Part shown: positions 10,739-20,852 of the stretch, in pieces
Layout of the letters: each line of letters opens with the position of its first letter
How positions within the stretch are numbered: the first letter of the stretch is position 1
Source: Candolleomyces eurysporus
Lineage: Eukaryota > Basidiomycota > Agaricomycetes > Agaricales > Psathyrellaceae
DNA length: 64,000 bases
Reading direction: 5' to 3'
Assembly (NCBI GenBank): GCA_027579435.1
Contig: JANBPK010001208.1
Location: 1-64,000 of the forward strand
Notes under the pieces: model-generated
What the model saw: only the letters and a program-made list of their open reading frames with translations
Databases searched by the model: none
Told to the model about the DNA's origin: nothing
Made by a program: the position numbers and the translations under genes

Positions 10739-12072
10739 TTAGAGGAGGATCAAGGACCCTGCGGTGAGTCCTAGTACCAAAGCAAAAGTATTGACAGCGC
10801 CCAAGCCATACTCTCTTCCAGCTACAGTCGGTGCGGACGACATCTGAGCCTCTGAATAAATGGGAAGCGCAAACGAATCGAATTGGACGCTTAGATTCCG
10901 TGGATCTGTGTCCAGACTTGGGTTTTTGCCGGCACCTACATACACCAAGGACACTGTGTGGGTCTCGCGGTTATCGTAGCCAACGGGTACGTCCACCATC
11001 GGTGGGAACTGACGGACGCGATAGCAACTGTTGTTCGAGCTTCCTCCACGGGCCTCTTCCGGCGAAGATGCATCAGGATCGTAAGTGTCTATGAAGGTGC
11101 TTGTATTGAAGCCGTCGACGATCAGGGAGAGTCTGCCACCGGTCCTCGAAGGGATGGTGCGAACCATGAATGAAAGTCCTTAATATATATGGTAGCGGTG
11201 AGTGGCTTCGAATGAGTTTGCGACGAGTTTGTTAATCTTACCGGTGTAATTGAAGGATACAGTGGCGTTGAGCACGTTCGTGACGCGTCTGTAGGGACTG
11301 AGCGATCCTCCATAGGTCGAGTTCACCTCAGATTCGTCAACCGACACCATAGTCCATGCGTCGCTGGGAGTAAATGAGATCTGGCCGATTGAGTTATCCA
11401 ATGGCGCCGAGGCAGGAATAGCTGTAAGGGAAGGTACGGCGGTGACCGTTGTAGAGGTCGGATATGCCATCGTTGTGATACCATAGGGATTAATGCAGTA
11501 CATCCTTCCCTTTTTCTCGCTCGTGTAGTGACAGCTCATACCAACGGCTATATTTAACGTTCATATTTAATCTCATTCGTATTCCAGGGGTGCAAGGACT
11601 CACGGCAGCAGAAACCTGGGATCCCGATGATGTCGCAACTAACTGTTAAGTTGAGTGGTGTTAGTGTCAGTTGTGCAGGATAAGCAAGTAGATACTAGCA
11701 TAGGTATGGGTTTCCAATTGAGCACTGTTGATCGCTGAAGCCATTAACGAGCCATTTGGTGGTATCCTGACAGATAGGGATCCCCCGTCTGTAGTTACAC
11801 ATCCATCTTTAGCGGCCAGAGGGTGGGTCAATGAGCGACGGTGAATCAACAATGACCATGGTATAATGCTCACTGTCCAGGACAGCACAGGGAGAAGAGA
11901 GAAGATCCGCAATAGATTTCATCTCCTGGGCAACTCTTATTCGCTGCAGCCTGGAGTGGAAAAGGTCAATTGCAAGAAACGTCCGAATCTGAGAGAACCT
12001 ACTCACTGATCCACCGCTCTGTGCGGTTGTGGGCACGATGGCGATACAGACGAGGAGGAATTTGGAGAGCAT
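10739..12072 (-). CDS. Cysteine-rich surface protein, probably GPI-anchored
   Basis: Six exons, complement(10739..11178, 11242..11547, 11604..11638, 11696..11806, 11874..11950, 12007..12072), give exactly 344 residues. Residues 1-18 (MLSKFLLVCIAIVPTTAQ) are a signal peptide. Residues about 25-105 are cysteine-rich with paired cysteines (SLCCPGQ, PGFCCPVG, MSCHYTS), which suggests a disulfide-knotted module. A beta-rich region follows with several Asn-glycosylation sites and short matches to a fold seen in many agaricomycete surface proteins (VGYDNRETHTVSLVY, VQFDSFALP). The last 20 or so residues are hydrophobic (FALVLGLTAGSLILL), as in a GPI-anchor signal or a C-terminal membrane anchor. Function and partner are unknown. 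Each single exon looks like a trivial ORF; the model stands because all splice phases agree. Confidence 0.75.
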
Positions 12073-12868
12073 TGAAACTTTGCACTTGCAGTACACTGTG
12101 GGGAGGTTTCTCTCTTTCTTGGTTAACAATGGTAAGCTCACAGCACTTATCTACTTGCGCCCTTCCATTGCCCCAAACAAATTTGGACAACCGTGATTCG
12201 ATTCGACTTTCCCAATGTACGACATGCATGCTACCAGTGCTCCTGGTGACAAATGAACGGTGAAAAACGCCTCCAAATTATAGACACCGTTATCTTTTCT
12301 ATGTTACAATTCGAAAAGCATCTAAGCGGAAAGCTATAAAGCTATCGATGGGCTATGTCTATTGTGGCGAGGGAAGACAAAGACAAAATTAGCTGAATAA
12401 AAGACGCCAATACCCATTCCTTGTCCCTACTATAGAAATTTGAAATGAAAGCCAAGACCCAGCGTATATAGCTTCAGGGGCTATAATGGTTCCAATCGGT
12501 ACAAACTGCTCAACAGGTGATCACAAATTCTGTCCCGTCACTCTCCAACCTCCAACACGTCTCGAAAAGACTGCCACAATTGACCAAATCAACGCGTTCC
12601 TCAATCTCCAGGACGTGTAACCTTGCGATGTGGCAATTAATTTTCCGATAGACACGGTCCTTGGGCATGCTGCCTCCCGCTAGGCATATTCCGAGGCCTC
12701 AAGGACTCGGGTACTTGCACCCTGAAGCCGAGTTNTGCACGAATNACAAAGCCACGTGCTATTTTGATGACTGTCCCTCGCTTGCTGCCATCCTGTTTCT
12801 TGAAAGCCTCCCATAATTATAAACATGTTTCCCTTCCTTTATCGTCGCTTATTGGTTGAAAAGCCAAT
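12073..12868. other. Intergenic with repeat
   Basis: No gene seen. It holds the promoter of the cysteine-rich gene on the left, two undetermined bases near 12735-12745, and the repeat at 12683-12730. Confidence 0.5.
12683..12730 (+). repeat. Repeat shared with the 10.3-10.6 kb element
   Basis: The left half matches 10343-10363 in direct orientation at 20 of 21 positions. The right half (CTCGGGTACTTGCACCCTG) matches the reverse complement of about 10559-10580. It looks like the two ends of the 10.3-kb element brought together, as in a deletion derivative. Confidence 0.45.
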
Positions 12869-13377
12869 TCATAATTGATGGGTCAAATAAAGGCTAGGAG
12901 AAAGTGGTGTAAAGACCTCGGAATTGCCGCTCAAAGCAACGGCCGCTAACACCTGCCACCAGGTTCCGAGAATGGATGTTTGTTCGCCAACGCACTGCAT
13001 GAGCTCGAGGAATGATGCTGGTGGCGGTAAGACAAGGTCCTCCTCCGGTTCGACCTTGCAAAATTCAGATGTCTGGCCATACACTCTCCAGCGCTCCGGG
13101 ATGATCAATGTGTCGTCGAGTGAAGGCGATGAATTTGGAAGGCAGATTGGGTGATGCGAGACCATCCTTTCACCCGACTTGAGATCAAAGTGATGGTGAA
13201 TGAGGCAGACTTCGTAGATTCTTCTATACCCATCCCTTGCCAAAAGCAGCCCCAGCTTGGAGAAAATGTTGTTGCAAATGCGGGATCCGCATCTACGATT
13301 GAGGGGAGGCGATTGTAGAATTGAGTGTCAAAAGTGGACGGCATCATTTGAGGTGAGATAATGGAGGACTGGAACAT
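12869..13377 (-). pseudogene. Small basidiomycete family protein, frameshifted
   Basis: Two overlapping minus-strand frames together make one protein. The first (from 13377) reads to FYNRLPSIVDADPAFAT; the second continues with FSKLGLLLARDGYRRIYE, CLIHHHFDLKSGERMVS, PEERWRVY-like text, then PPPASFLELM and VGEQTSILG to a stop at 12869. They join by a one-base shift near 13270-13275, where no N is present. The same motif order (WFSKI..LLGREEF..LVHRHIILQPGQAIV..PPPFPELI..VGEDS) occurs in the broken gene at 16001, so both belong to one small family of unknown function. This could be a one-base sequencing error instead of real decay. No signal peptide or membrane segment is visible. Confidence 0.6.
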
Positions 13378-13989
13378 GGCCCCTGGATTGAGTGAAGGGC
13401 AAAGGGTTCACCTGTCCCAGTCAATGTTATACACACCAATCCATCAACCCGTTGTAATACAATACCATTTAATTAGAATTCCTGAAATCTAGTCAGCGCT
13501 AAACTCGGAGCTTGGCTCATGTGATCACACTATTCGGGGCGCTTCTGAGCATCCCAGCTCACTAAGCGTGCATACATTGCTGTGGCCGCTTTGGTAGGCA
13601 CGGTATGCCCAACCAGAACTTCAGCGCTTACGGCTTAGAAAGGTGTCAAGATCACCAAATTAGGCAATAGTGCTTCAGATCTAGAATGCCTCAGTCCGAT
13701 GAGAACGCACCTGCGACCAGCCTACAACCTCAGGTCTGAGATCCGACGGTGGCGTTCATATCATTGTCCCCGATTTGTGTAGATTGTGTGGAATAGCTGT
13801 GAAAATTGAATCTGATGCTTTTAATATTCCAATGTTTGATTGTGACGCTCCAAATATCCAATAGCGAACAAGGTGAAATCTGGTCTATCGTTTTCGTGAT
13901 AGCTGGAAAGCAATTTAAAACGGGACTCCTTCGCATTCATATCTTCATAGCCGAGGTCAGCTTTTCAGGATCAAGTATTTACTTCGACG
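13378..13989. other. Intergenic
   Basis: No gene or repeat recognised. It serves as the shared upstream region of the minus-strand small-family gene and the plus-strand DUF4436 gene. Confidence 0.5.
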
Positions 13990-15746
13990 ATGCCCAACGA
14001 CTTTGCACGACGTTTTGGCGCCATCACAGCCGTGTTTGGCTTTTCTCCAGCAGAGGACGGCCCTCGATGGCAGATGCGACGCTTCCTCACATTGTCAACT
14101 CTACTCGTGCTCTGTTCATCGACCGTTTTGATTGGGGCAGCTTCCCTTATGAAGGTGAAAGAGACATCCGGTCAAGCACCTTCTATTGGCACAACCAATG
14201 CAACTCTTTCGAAAGATGTAAGTCCCTACAGCTACATATGCCGATCGTGTCTAAGCAATGTCAAAATTACCAGGTTGAAGTATTTGTGAACGTCGTCTCG
14301 GTGAGCCCTGACAGTGGCACAATTACCGTAGACTGGTATCCTCGCCTGGCATCTGCACACTTGCGACCTTGCTCCGAGCAACTCACAAATCCAACGATCC
14401 AAGAATTCTATGTTCCATCGTAATGAGCTCTCTGCAAAGGTTTTCCTTCTCTTTCAATTACTAACTGCGTTTCTATAGCTGCTTGCGTGATATCTCGAGT
14501 CCGGGATCGAGTCTCCCCTTGTCCCCGTCCGAGCCACTATTCACCCTCAACAGCAGCATCCAATGTATGGGCGGAGTATCTGCTCCTTGTGCTTCGTTCC
14601 GAACGGTGACAAAGCTCCTCGGATCGATGCAAATGATCACAAAAGGAGCCCGGTTCTCAAGTCTACAGAGTTATCCCTTTGACAGGTTTGAAGGACCTAG
14701 ATCGAGTCGATCCACATTGACTCACAAATTCCTCGCAGATATTTCGCCCCGTTGACCATTTTTGTGAAGAATCCGTCAACCGGAAGATCCCAAACGCCTG
14801 TGATCNAAAAAATTTCTTGGAGTAGCTGTGTGAGTCGATTATTGTGAAAACATGCCTCGTGTCTCAATACTAACAAGGTTCGTGGGCTAGGAATTTCGAA
14901 ATAACGCTTGAACGAAGTATTTCTAGTCCCAACATCGATGGGAACTCCCAGCTTGTAGTGTATCTTCTCATAAGGCGATCCAAAGCAGTTCAAGGATTCG
15001 TTGTGGCTACTGCCATCACCAACTGTACGGTGTTGATCTCTCGCGTGCCAATCTCACTCACTTCCTTTAACACAGGGCTAGCTACGACGGCCTTTCTCGT
15101 AATTTTGGCCGCAACAATGGTTTATCCTCACTACGAAATTTATTCTGAGATGTTTGTTATTCCAGTCGGAGCCTTGTTCGCATTCACTAGTATTCGAGCC
15201 AATTTGCCAGGTGCTCCTGACGGTTTCGGTAAGCTACTCTGTAGGTCGCGGCATTCCAAGTAGCTCAACCGTTCTTCCACATTGAATTGAAGGAACAACT
15301 CTGGGTGAGCATGTTTTATCACTCCACCATCCGCCGCTCAAGCTGACGCCAAATTCAGACATGTTCTCTATTCTTCCTGTCCTCATCATTATGTCATTTT
15401 GTGTAGGTACGGGTCTGGGCCGTGTGGGTGGGCGCTAATCCGTCACCTATTCCAGAGCTTTGCCTTACTTCTCATCGTTCTGTATCGAAGAATATCACAA
15501 ATCACCGGTGCTTATTCCAATCGTAAGCTATTTTTCTCATGACCGGACCAGGCAATTGAGTTGAGCTATACATCCACTAGCTTGGCCTACGAATTTGGAG
15601 GCAAAGGAGGGCACATGCACATCCACGTTGGACCTGACTGCCGCCGCCACACCAAATTTGATTGTTCATCGCGCCTCCACAAAGTCACCAACGTCAAGAG
15701 GGTAAGTCTTATGTTCTCATTGTGACTACGTGACTCCAGAAAATGA
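13990..15746 (+). CDS. DUF4436-family polytopic membrane protein
   Basis: Eleven exons give 321 residues: 13990-14217, 14274-14419, 14479-14685, 14739-14829, 14891-15024, 15076-15228, 15293-15304, 15359-15402, 15456-15507, 15581-15701 and 15740-15746. The phases close only if the N at 14806 is an extra base. One membrane segment lies at residues 29-50 (LTLSTLLVLCSSTVLIGAAS). A long lumenal or extracellular beta-rich domain follows (VEVFVNVVSVSPDSGTITVD). Three to four C-terminal membrane segments come last, including NWLATTAFLVILAATMV and the family motif RANLPGAPDGFG. DUF4436 proteins occur in basidiomycetes and actinobacteria; their role is not known. Exon 7 is a 12-nt microexon. All other exons keep the frame, so the gene looks functional. 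Confidence 0.78.
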
Positions 15747-16000
15747 CTGCGGATACTGACTTCATTATCGGACGATTCTATCGCAATAGATTCGGGCGCC
15801 AATCGATTGAGGGATAAGGTTCGCAGAAGATGCTAATTGATATGCGCTTGACCTGCTGACCCATGAGTCAATTGGAAGGAGAGCTGTTGGCGTTTCATGT
15901 ATGTGTAGCTAAGGCAATATAAGAATCCATAGGCAGCCCTCACCCTCTTCTGCGAATCTCTTCTTCTCTTTCAGTCAAACGCCACCCCTCTGTTTCGATT

Positions 16001-16640
16001 ATGCCTGACCACGATTGGTACAATAACCTCCTTACAATTCCAGAGGCCAATAAAGCGTTTACCAACCGCCAGCAATGGTTCAGTAAAATCGCACCGCTGC
16101 TGGGACGAGAAGAATTCTGGGCGAAATATAATCTGTCTCTTGTCCATCGGCACATTATCCTCCAACCAGGCCAAGCCATAGTCGCCACCTGACCCGTCAC
16201 CCAGCCGGAAATTTTCAGAACTTCCGGCGATCCCAACTTTATTCCCAGCTCCTGGACCGCGACTGGGATACCCTTCGAATAGAAACGCGAGGAAACGCGT
16301 CGAGACGCCTGCAGAGATCATCCCACCCCCATTCCCTGAGCTGATCCGAGAATTCTCAAAATTCGTAGGAGAAGACAGCGTTTTAAGGCTATCCTTGGCG
16401 CAAGACCCTGTTTCCGATGGACAGGTTTGGAGCGAGCATATCGACTACGGTCGACAACACAACAGGGCCCCAGGGAGAGCATGATGAGGTTTTGGAGACC
16501 TGTCCCTGATCATATGCCGCTGTTGTGTTTGCGTCCTTTGCAAACCGTGGCCTCCGAAAGTCTAGTACTTCGCCATCTGGTTTAGTATATTGCGTTGTTG
16601 TTGATTCTGCACTGTATCGTTTCGTTTTCTCCATCCCTTC
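16001..16640 (+). pseudogene. Second member of the small family, broken
   Basis: The frame from 16001 reads WYNNLLTIPEANKAF, WFSKIAPLLGREEF and LVHRHIILQPGQAIVAT, then hits TGA at 16190-16192. Homologous text continues past it (VTQPEI..GDPNFIPSSW) to a second stop. After a frame change it resumes as PPPFPELIREFSKFVGEDS and DGQVWSEHIDYGRQH. At least two stops and one frameshift separate the parts, with no intron that would remove them. It is homologous to the gene at 12869-13377. I read it as a decayed copy. Confidence 0.6.
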
Positions 16641-17146
16641 TATTCTTATCTAGCGCTCTCGGAGAGACAGAAGACAGACCTCTCCCTGAAAATTGCATTT
16701 TTGTGATTCGTGGTCAACGCGTTCAGGTGAAACCTAGCCATTAGAATATGAATTGACTCACGATGTAACAATATGGGTCAAGTAGCTCTTTCCCAGGCTC
16801 GAGGTCATCGGTGGCAAAGTGTTCGGCAGGCTGACCCATCCGCGAAACGTTGGTACGGGGCACTGCCGACTTCGACCCTATGCTGGGCGTTGTCTGGAAT
16901 TTAAATGTTCACTTATCATCGTCAGTGACAGGAAAGGGGACTCGGGAGGGTGAATCTCAATGCACCTAGTCCCGCCACGTGGTTTGAGGGTGATCAGTAC
17001 CCTCGTGCTCCGTCGTCGAGACCTTTGAACCGATCGTTTCAATAGATCTCTTGGAAAAGGGAGTAGTAAATATCCACCGCTTTCAGCATGGCCCTTCTTA
17101 AGACTGGTATGACACGACGAAATCTGCCGCTAGACTTTACAAGGAT
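16641..17146. other. Intergenic
   Basis: No gene, repeat or RNA recognised. Confidence 0.45.
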
Positions 17147-18250
17147 TCAAATATCCTTTGAAGACTGAGATGAGAAATGTTTCATGACCGACTTCACCAA
17201 ACCAGACCCAAGTCGTTGGATTTTTCCAAGCACACCTGCATCATTCAATGTTACCAACCCCCGATCCTTCGCTTTTCCGTTCTCCTCTTTCGTAGGGACG
17301 CTGGAGAATCCGCCTAACACTCGGAACAGGCGTGGCTCTTTTAAAGTTGGGTCCCAAACAGCTCCGAACATGTCACCGCCGTATGGGTCATAGAAAATAC
17401 GGAAATTGTCCGAGTAGGTTGTCTACATGGGTGCAATGAGTCGGGGGAAAATAAACCACGATGGGGAGATCACTCTCACCTGGAGGTTGTCGAAGAGGGA
17501 CCTGGCTGGATCGAACCCAGGCCGGACAAGTTCTTGATCTTGATTTTTGGCGACAGCATTCGCAAACTTTCCGCCCTTGCTCAAAAGCTTCTCGCCGGCA
17601 GGGATGTTGTGAACGTAGCGGGGGAGCACGGACGGGTTAAGCCGCACAAGGAAATCATAATCCTCAGTCGGATGAATGAACAGACCGTGAAAAGAGAGTG
17701 AGCTTAGAGAATGCGTTGGAAGACGCGATTTGATAAACGTACCTTGACATTGAATGATCCATCTTCAATTGTTTGAAGATACTCCCACGTCGCTCCGGCA
17801 AGCGCACGCACGCGTCTTGCGACAATGGCATCCGGTCCTCCGTTTGAGCACATCTTCCCGCCTTGATCGACTTCAGTCGAGACGATCCAAGCTCCAGCGG
17901 TGCTCGCCTTAGGAAGGTCTGGCTTCGACACTCCCTCACCTTCAGCCTCTTCCTCGTTCCTCGGTCCATACTAACACACCCACAACCCACCATCCTCCCA
18001 CTTCCACTCGCTCAAGAAGCGTATCACTGTAGCGAACCCACGCTCTTTGGTGGAAGGCACGACAGCCAGGGTGCTAGCAGGAATCTCCGCATCGCTGCCC
18101 ACAAACTTCCCATCGCCGACGAAAAACTGAGCGCAAAGCAACTCCACAACCTCTTAGCTACATGTCCATCCAACAACCAATGCGACGAAAACCACCTCTT
18201 GACCAATCGACACATATTGTCCCTCAACGTTAACCAACAGCAGCTGGACA
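17147..18250 (-). pseudogene. UTP22: Truncated UTP22/Nrap C-terminal fragment
   Basis: Only the last third of a Utp22 (Nrap) protein is present; the full protein works in the small-subunit processome that matures 18S rRNA. Recognisable pieces in order are RLVKRWFSSHWLLDGHV, EVVELLCAQFF, ERGFATVIRFLSEWKWEDG, AGAWIVSTEVDQGGKMC, LFIHPTEDYDFLVRL, DNFRIFYDPYGGDMFGAVWD and a proper end at 17147. Lesions: a one-base frameshift near 18160, an in-frame TAG near 17970 (unless hidden by an atypical intron), and a CG where an acceptor AG would be expected before LFIHPTEDYDF. The first 700 or so residues of the family are missing. A functional UTP22 should exist elsewhere in the genome, since the gene is essential in yeast. 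Confidence 0.75.
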
Positions 18251-18335
18251 GCGCGCCGAAAATAATCAGGAGGAATTTCACATATCTCAGATGGCTGACA
18301 CTGCTGGGCTGACAAGAAAACTCCCTGCTCGTCCG
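18215..18335 (+). repeat. Short segmental duplication, copy 1
   Basis: About 115 bp at the junction of the UTP22 and F-box/LRR fragments recur at 20738-20852 in the same orientation, including CTGCTGGGCTGACAAGAAAA. The two copies bracket the F-box/LRR fragment and F-box copy B. Confidence 0.75.
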
Positions 18336-18339
18336 CGAC

Positions 18340-19085
18340 ATTACCCCAAACGATGTTCTTCAATTCGGGAGCCTTCAGAAAGAGAGAGCTTCCAGAGGCT
18401 GAGGCTGGCCACAGGTCGTTAGTCCCGGGCCCACTGATCCGCATGCAACTTGAGGTGAAGAATGACACTTTCTAGAGCTTCAAATCCCTATTGATAGTAC
18501 GCTCCGCTTTCGAAAACATACAGGAGCTCATCGGAGAGATCGAGCTCGAGCACGCGAATGCGGTTTGAGGGAGAAGCTGGCGGAATGCTTTCGTCAGGGT
18601 GCAGCGCGTCGGGTCGAGTGAAAGATGTCAATGAAGCATGAAGGGACTGATTGCCTGCCAGAGTCAGCTACCGGTCAAACCCCAAGCCTCTTAGTGCGTT
18701 CCCATCCCCTTCGGAATTGTTCAAATTGATGTGAATGGATGGCTAGGGCTTTGGAATCCCTCCAAAAGCGACAAATACGCGCGAGTAGAATTGGGGATTG
18801 CTTTACACTCGTGACAGGGAGGAACTTGTCGGGTAGGCAGTGGACGAAAATATCCTCCAAGATTTCGGTCTGAAAGAGTTGACCAGGTGACAACAGAGCC
18901 ATGCGGGAGCCGAAAATCTCGAGTTTCGTCCGAAGGTCAAGTAGGTTAATAGCGCAACCTATAGCCTATCTGAGAAATCTCACTGCATGAACTGAGAAAT
19001 CTTGCTGCATGAGGGAGGTATTCGTTCCCACTGAGAGCTCGTTGAGCAGTCGGTCCACTGGTTGCGATGTCTCAGCCTTGACCAT
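18340..19085 (-). pseudogene. F-box/LRR-type protein fragment
   Basis: Reading from 19085 down, a start region (MVKAETSQPVDRLLNEL) is followed by an in-frame stop. An F-box-like helix set comes next (ILEDIFVHCLPDKFLPVTS, ARICRFWRD), typical of agaricomycete F-box proteins. Later, in other frames, come IRVLELDLSDELLYVF, GFEALESVILHL and LFLKAPELKN, which look like leucine-rich-repeat strands. Stops and frame changes separate the parts and much of the normal ~500-residue length is missing. It is not closely related to the four F-box copies A-D. Confidence 0.6.
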
Positions 19086-19116
19086 GATAGCGATAATGCT
19101 CATTTATGAGTAGGGG

Positions 19117-20445
19117 CATTGTATCACAGACGGCAGGTGCACCATTGCCAACGAGGAGGCCAAGTGGATGCGAATGTACCTCAGACAGTCATCATCAGAG
19201 CTCTCTACCTCGTTCCCGGTGGTCGCTTCCTCATCACTGCTGGAATGAGAGAAGTCTGCCTCTGGGACCTTGGGTATGGTGAGAATGCCCCGATGAAGCC
19301 ACACCCCTTGGCGGTACTAGACCGAGATTCATTCCAATTTATCGTTGACGTCTTACCGAGTTCGGATGGGAAACAGCTCATAGTGGTGATAAGGAAGGGG
19401 TAAGAGCTAATGCTTGTCATGAAAAGAGCATATTGGCCTCACATATGAGTTGTAGCCCACGAGCTGGTCCCGTCGAGGTTCATCGGATTGATCCTCTATC
19501 TGCGACTCCCACATTCTATTTGGAAGGCCAATTAGACGTATTAGAGCTTCATGGATGGCTTGAGGACACAAAATTCTTCCTCACGCGAAATACTGCCTTC
19601 GTCCATTGATCACTGTCTTTTCAGGCGTGGGACTGGGCTGAAAATACTGGCTGCCTGACAGTGCCTGTTGAGGATTCCTGAACCTGATATACCCAATCCG
19701 GCAAACCCGACTTTGTATCAGACGCTTCGCGTCACTGAGCCTTGCTGGATGTTAGGTTTACATCTCTGACAAATCGATCGTCGTATGGACTCAAGATATG
19801 GATGGTCTCTTAGCTTGGGGTAACTCAAGGTGGCCCATTTTCGTGTCAATGTCAGGAGACCTTCACGAAATACCACGTATGAGTATTACCCAAGAACCAA
19901 AGAGGATCCAGCTTTGGCCAGACTTGGACGACGCGATGGGGATATCCGTCTCTAATCACTCTGTTTGGCAGCGTGGACTCTCGTCGAGAGACTATTTCTG
20001 CATATCGGCATGCGACGTCGAGCCCAGTGAGCAAATCCCTGCTCTAGCTTTGTTTTCAATCAGCAACGCCAACACTTCAGCAAGTCTTCCTCTGACTCCC
20101 TCTTTTCCATTTGCTTGCGGTCGTAGCATGTCGCACTACGGCGATCCTAAAATGGGCTCGCTCTTCACTGGGCCGCCCCTGTTGCTCAACTGCGACGACC
20201 ATCTCGTATTTTGCTCGGGGTCCGACCTGCGTAGATTGGTTGCGACTGTCATACCTTTACCAGGAGATGAATCGCCAATTGAACCTAAATCAGTGAATTT
20301 GACTTCTATAAGTAATGGTTCGTGGTGGCCGAGCAACCAAATCGGATTCTGCCCACATTCCGGGCGTCTGGTGTATTTTGATGTTGGGCAGCTTCAGGGG
20401 GAGCTTCGTATTGACGATTTTCTCGTACCCCCGGACAAAGCGTAA
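19117..20445 (+). pseudogene. F-box family copy B, broken duplicate of copy A
   Basis: This is a direct duplicate of F-box A starting inside exon 2; the promoter, exon 1 and F-box are absent. Introns are kept, including the GTAAGA donor and the TTAG acceptor. Exon 3 carries TGA at 19607-19609 where copy A has GGA, and about 60 bp later a 10-bp insertion (ACAGTGCCTG) that shifts the frame. The last exon is open (215 codons to 20445) and still matches copy A closely, so the lesions are fairly recent. Without the F-box and with two breaks it cannot make the family protein. Confidence 0.88.
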
Positions 20446-20735
20446 CTGCAGTGCGACTCACGAAGGGAGGCACTTAGGTTTACATACTTCGAAAATACAC
20501 ACTTTTGTTGCCCTTTAATTCTCACCTCAGCTTATCTCGACCTGATATATCGACCTAAGCAAGCCCCGAGTCGGTCTAGTTGAAATAGGGGGGGCATAGG
20601 AGCGTCACGATCACGCGCGTGTGACGGATCGCGTTCTGGTAACATATCGCCCTTTTTCTTGAGGCTGATGAGATGAATATGCCTTTCCAGCTATCCTCAT
20701 TCATTAAATGCGCTTCCAGCGGTGTATGCTCATCA
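19117..20735 (+). repeat. Segmental duplication, F-box block, copy 2
   Basis: Counterpart of 8610-10207. Similarity ends near 20735, and the 115-bp block shared with 18215-18335 begins within a few bases, so the insertion boundary is sharp. Confidence 0.85.
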
Positions 20736-20737
20736 TA

Positions 20738-20852
20738 TTTTCCCTCAAAGTTAACCGACGGCAGCGGGACAGTGCGCAGAAATAATTAGGAGGTATTCAC
20801 GTATCTGACTCGGATACTGCTGGGCTGACAAGAAAACTCCCTATTCAAGTTA
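20738..20852 (+). repeat. Short segmental duplication, copy 2
   Basis: Diverged copy of 18215-18335. It begins immediately after the end of F-box block copy 2. Confidence 0.75.

Noticed and set aside
17505..17525. GGATCGAACCCAGG, resembling a tRNA T-arm
   Set aside because: It lies in the UTP22 coding remnant and no acceptor, D or anticodon arms pair around it. A similar motif inside HEM13 near 58300 was rejected for the same reason.
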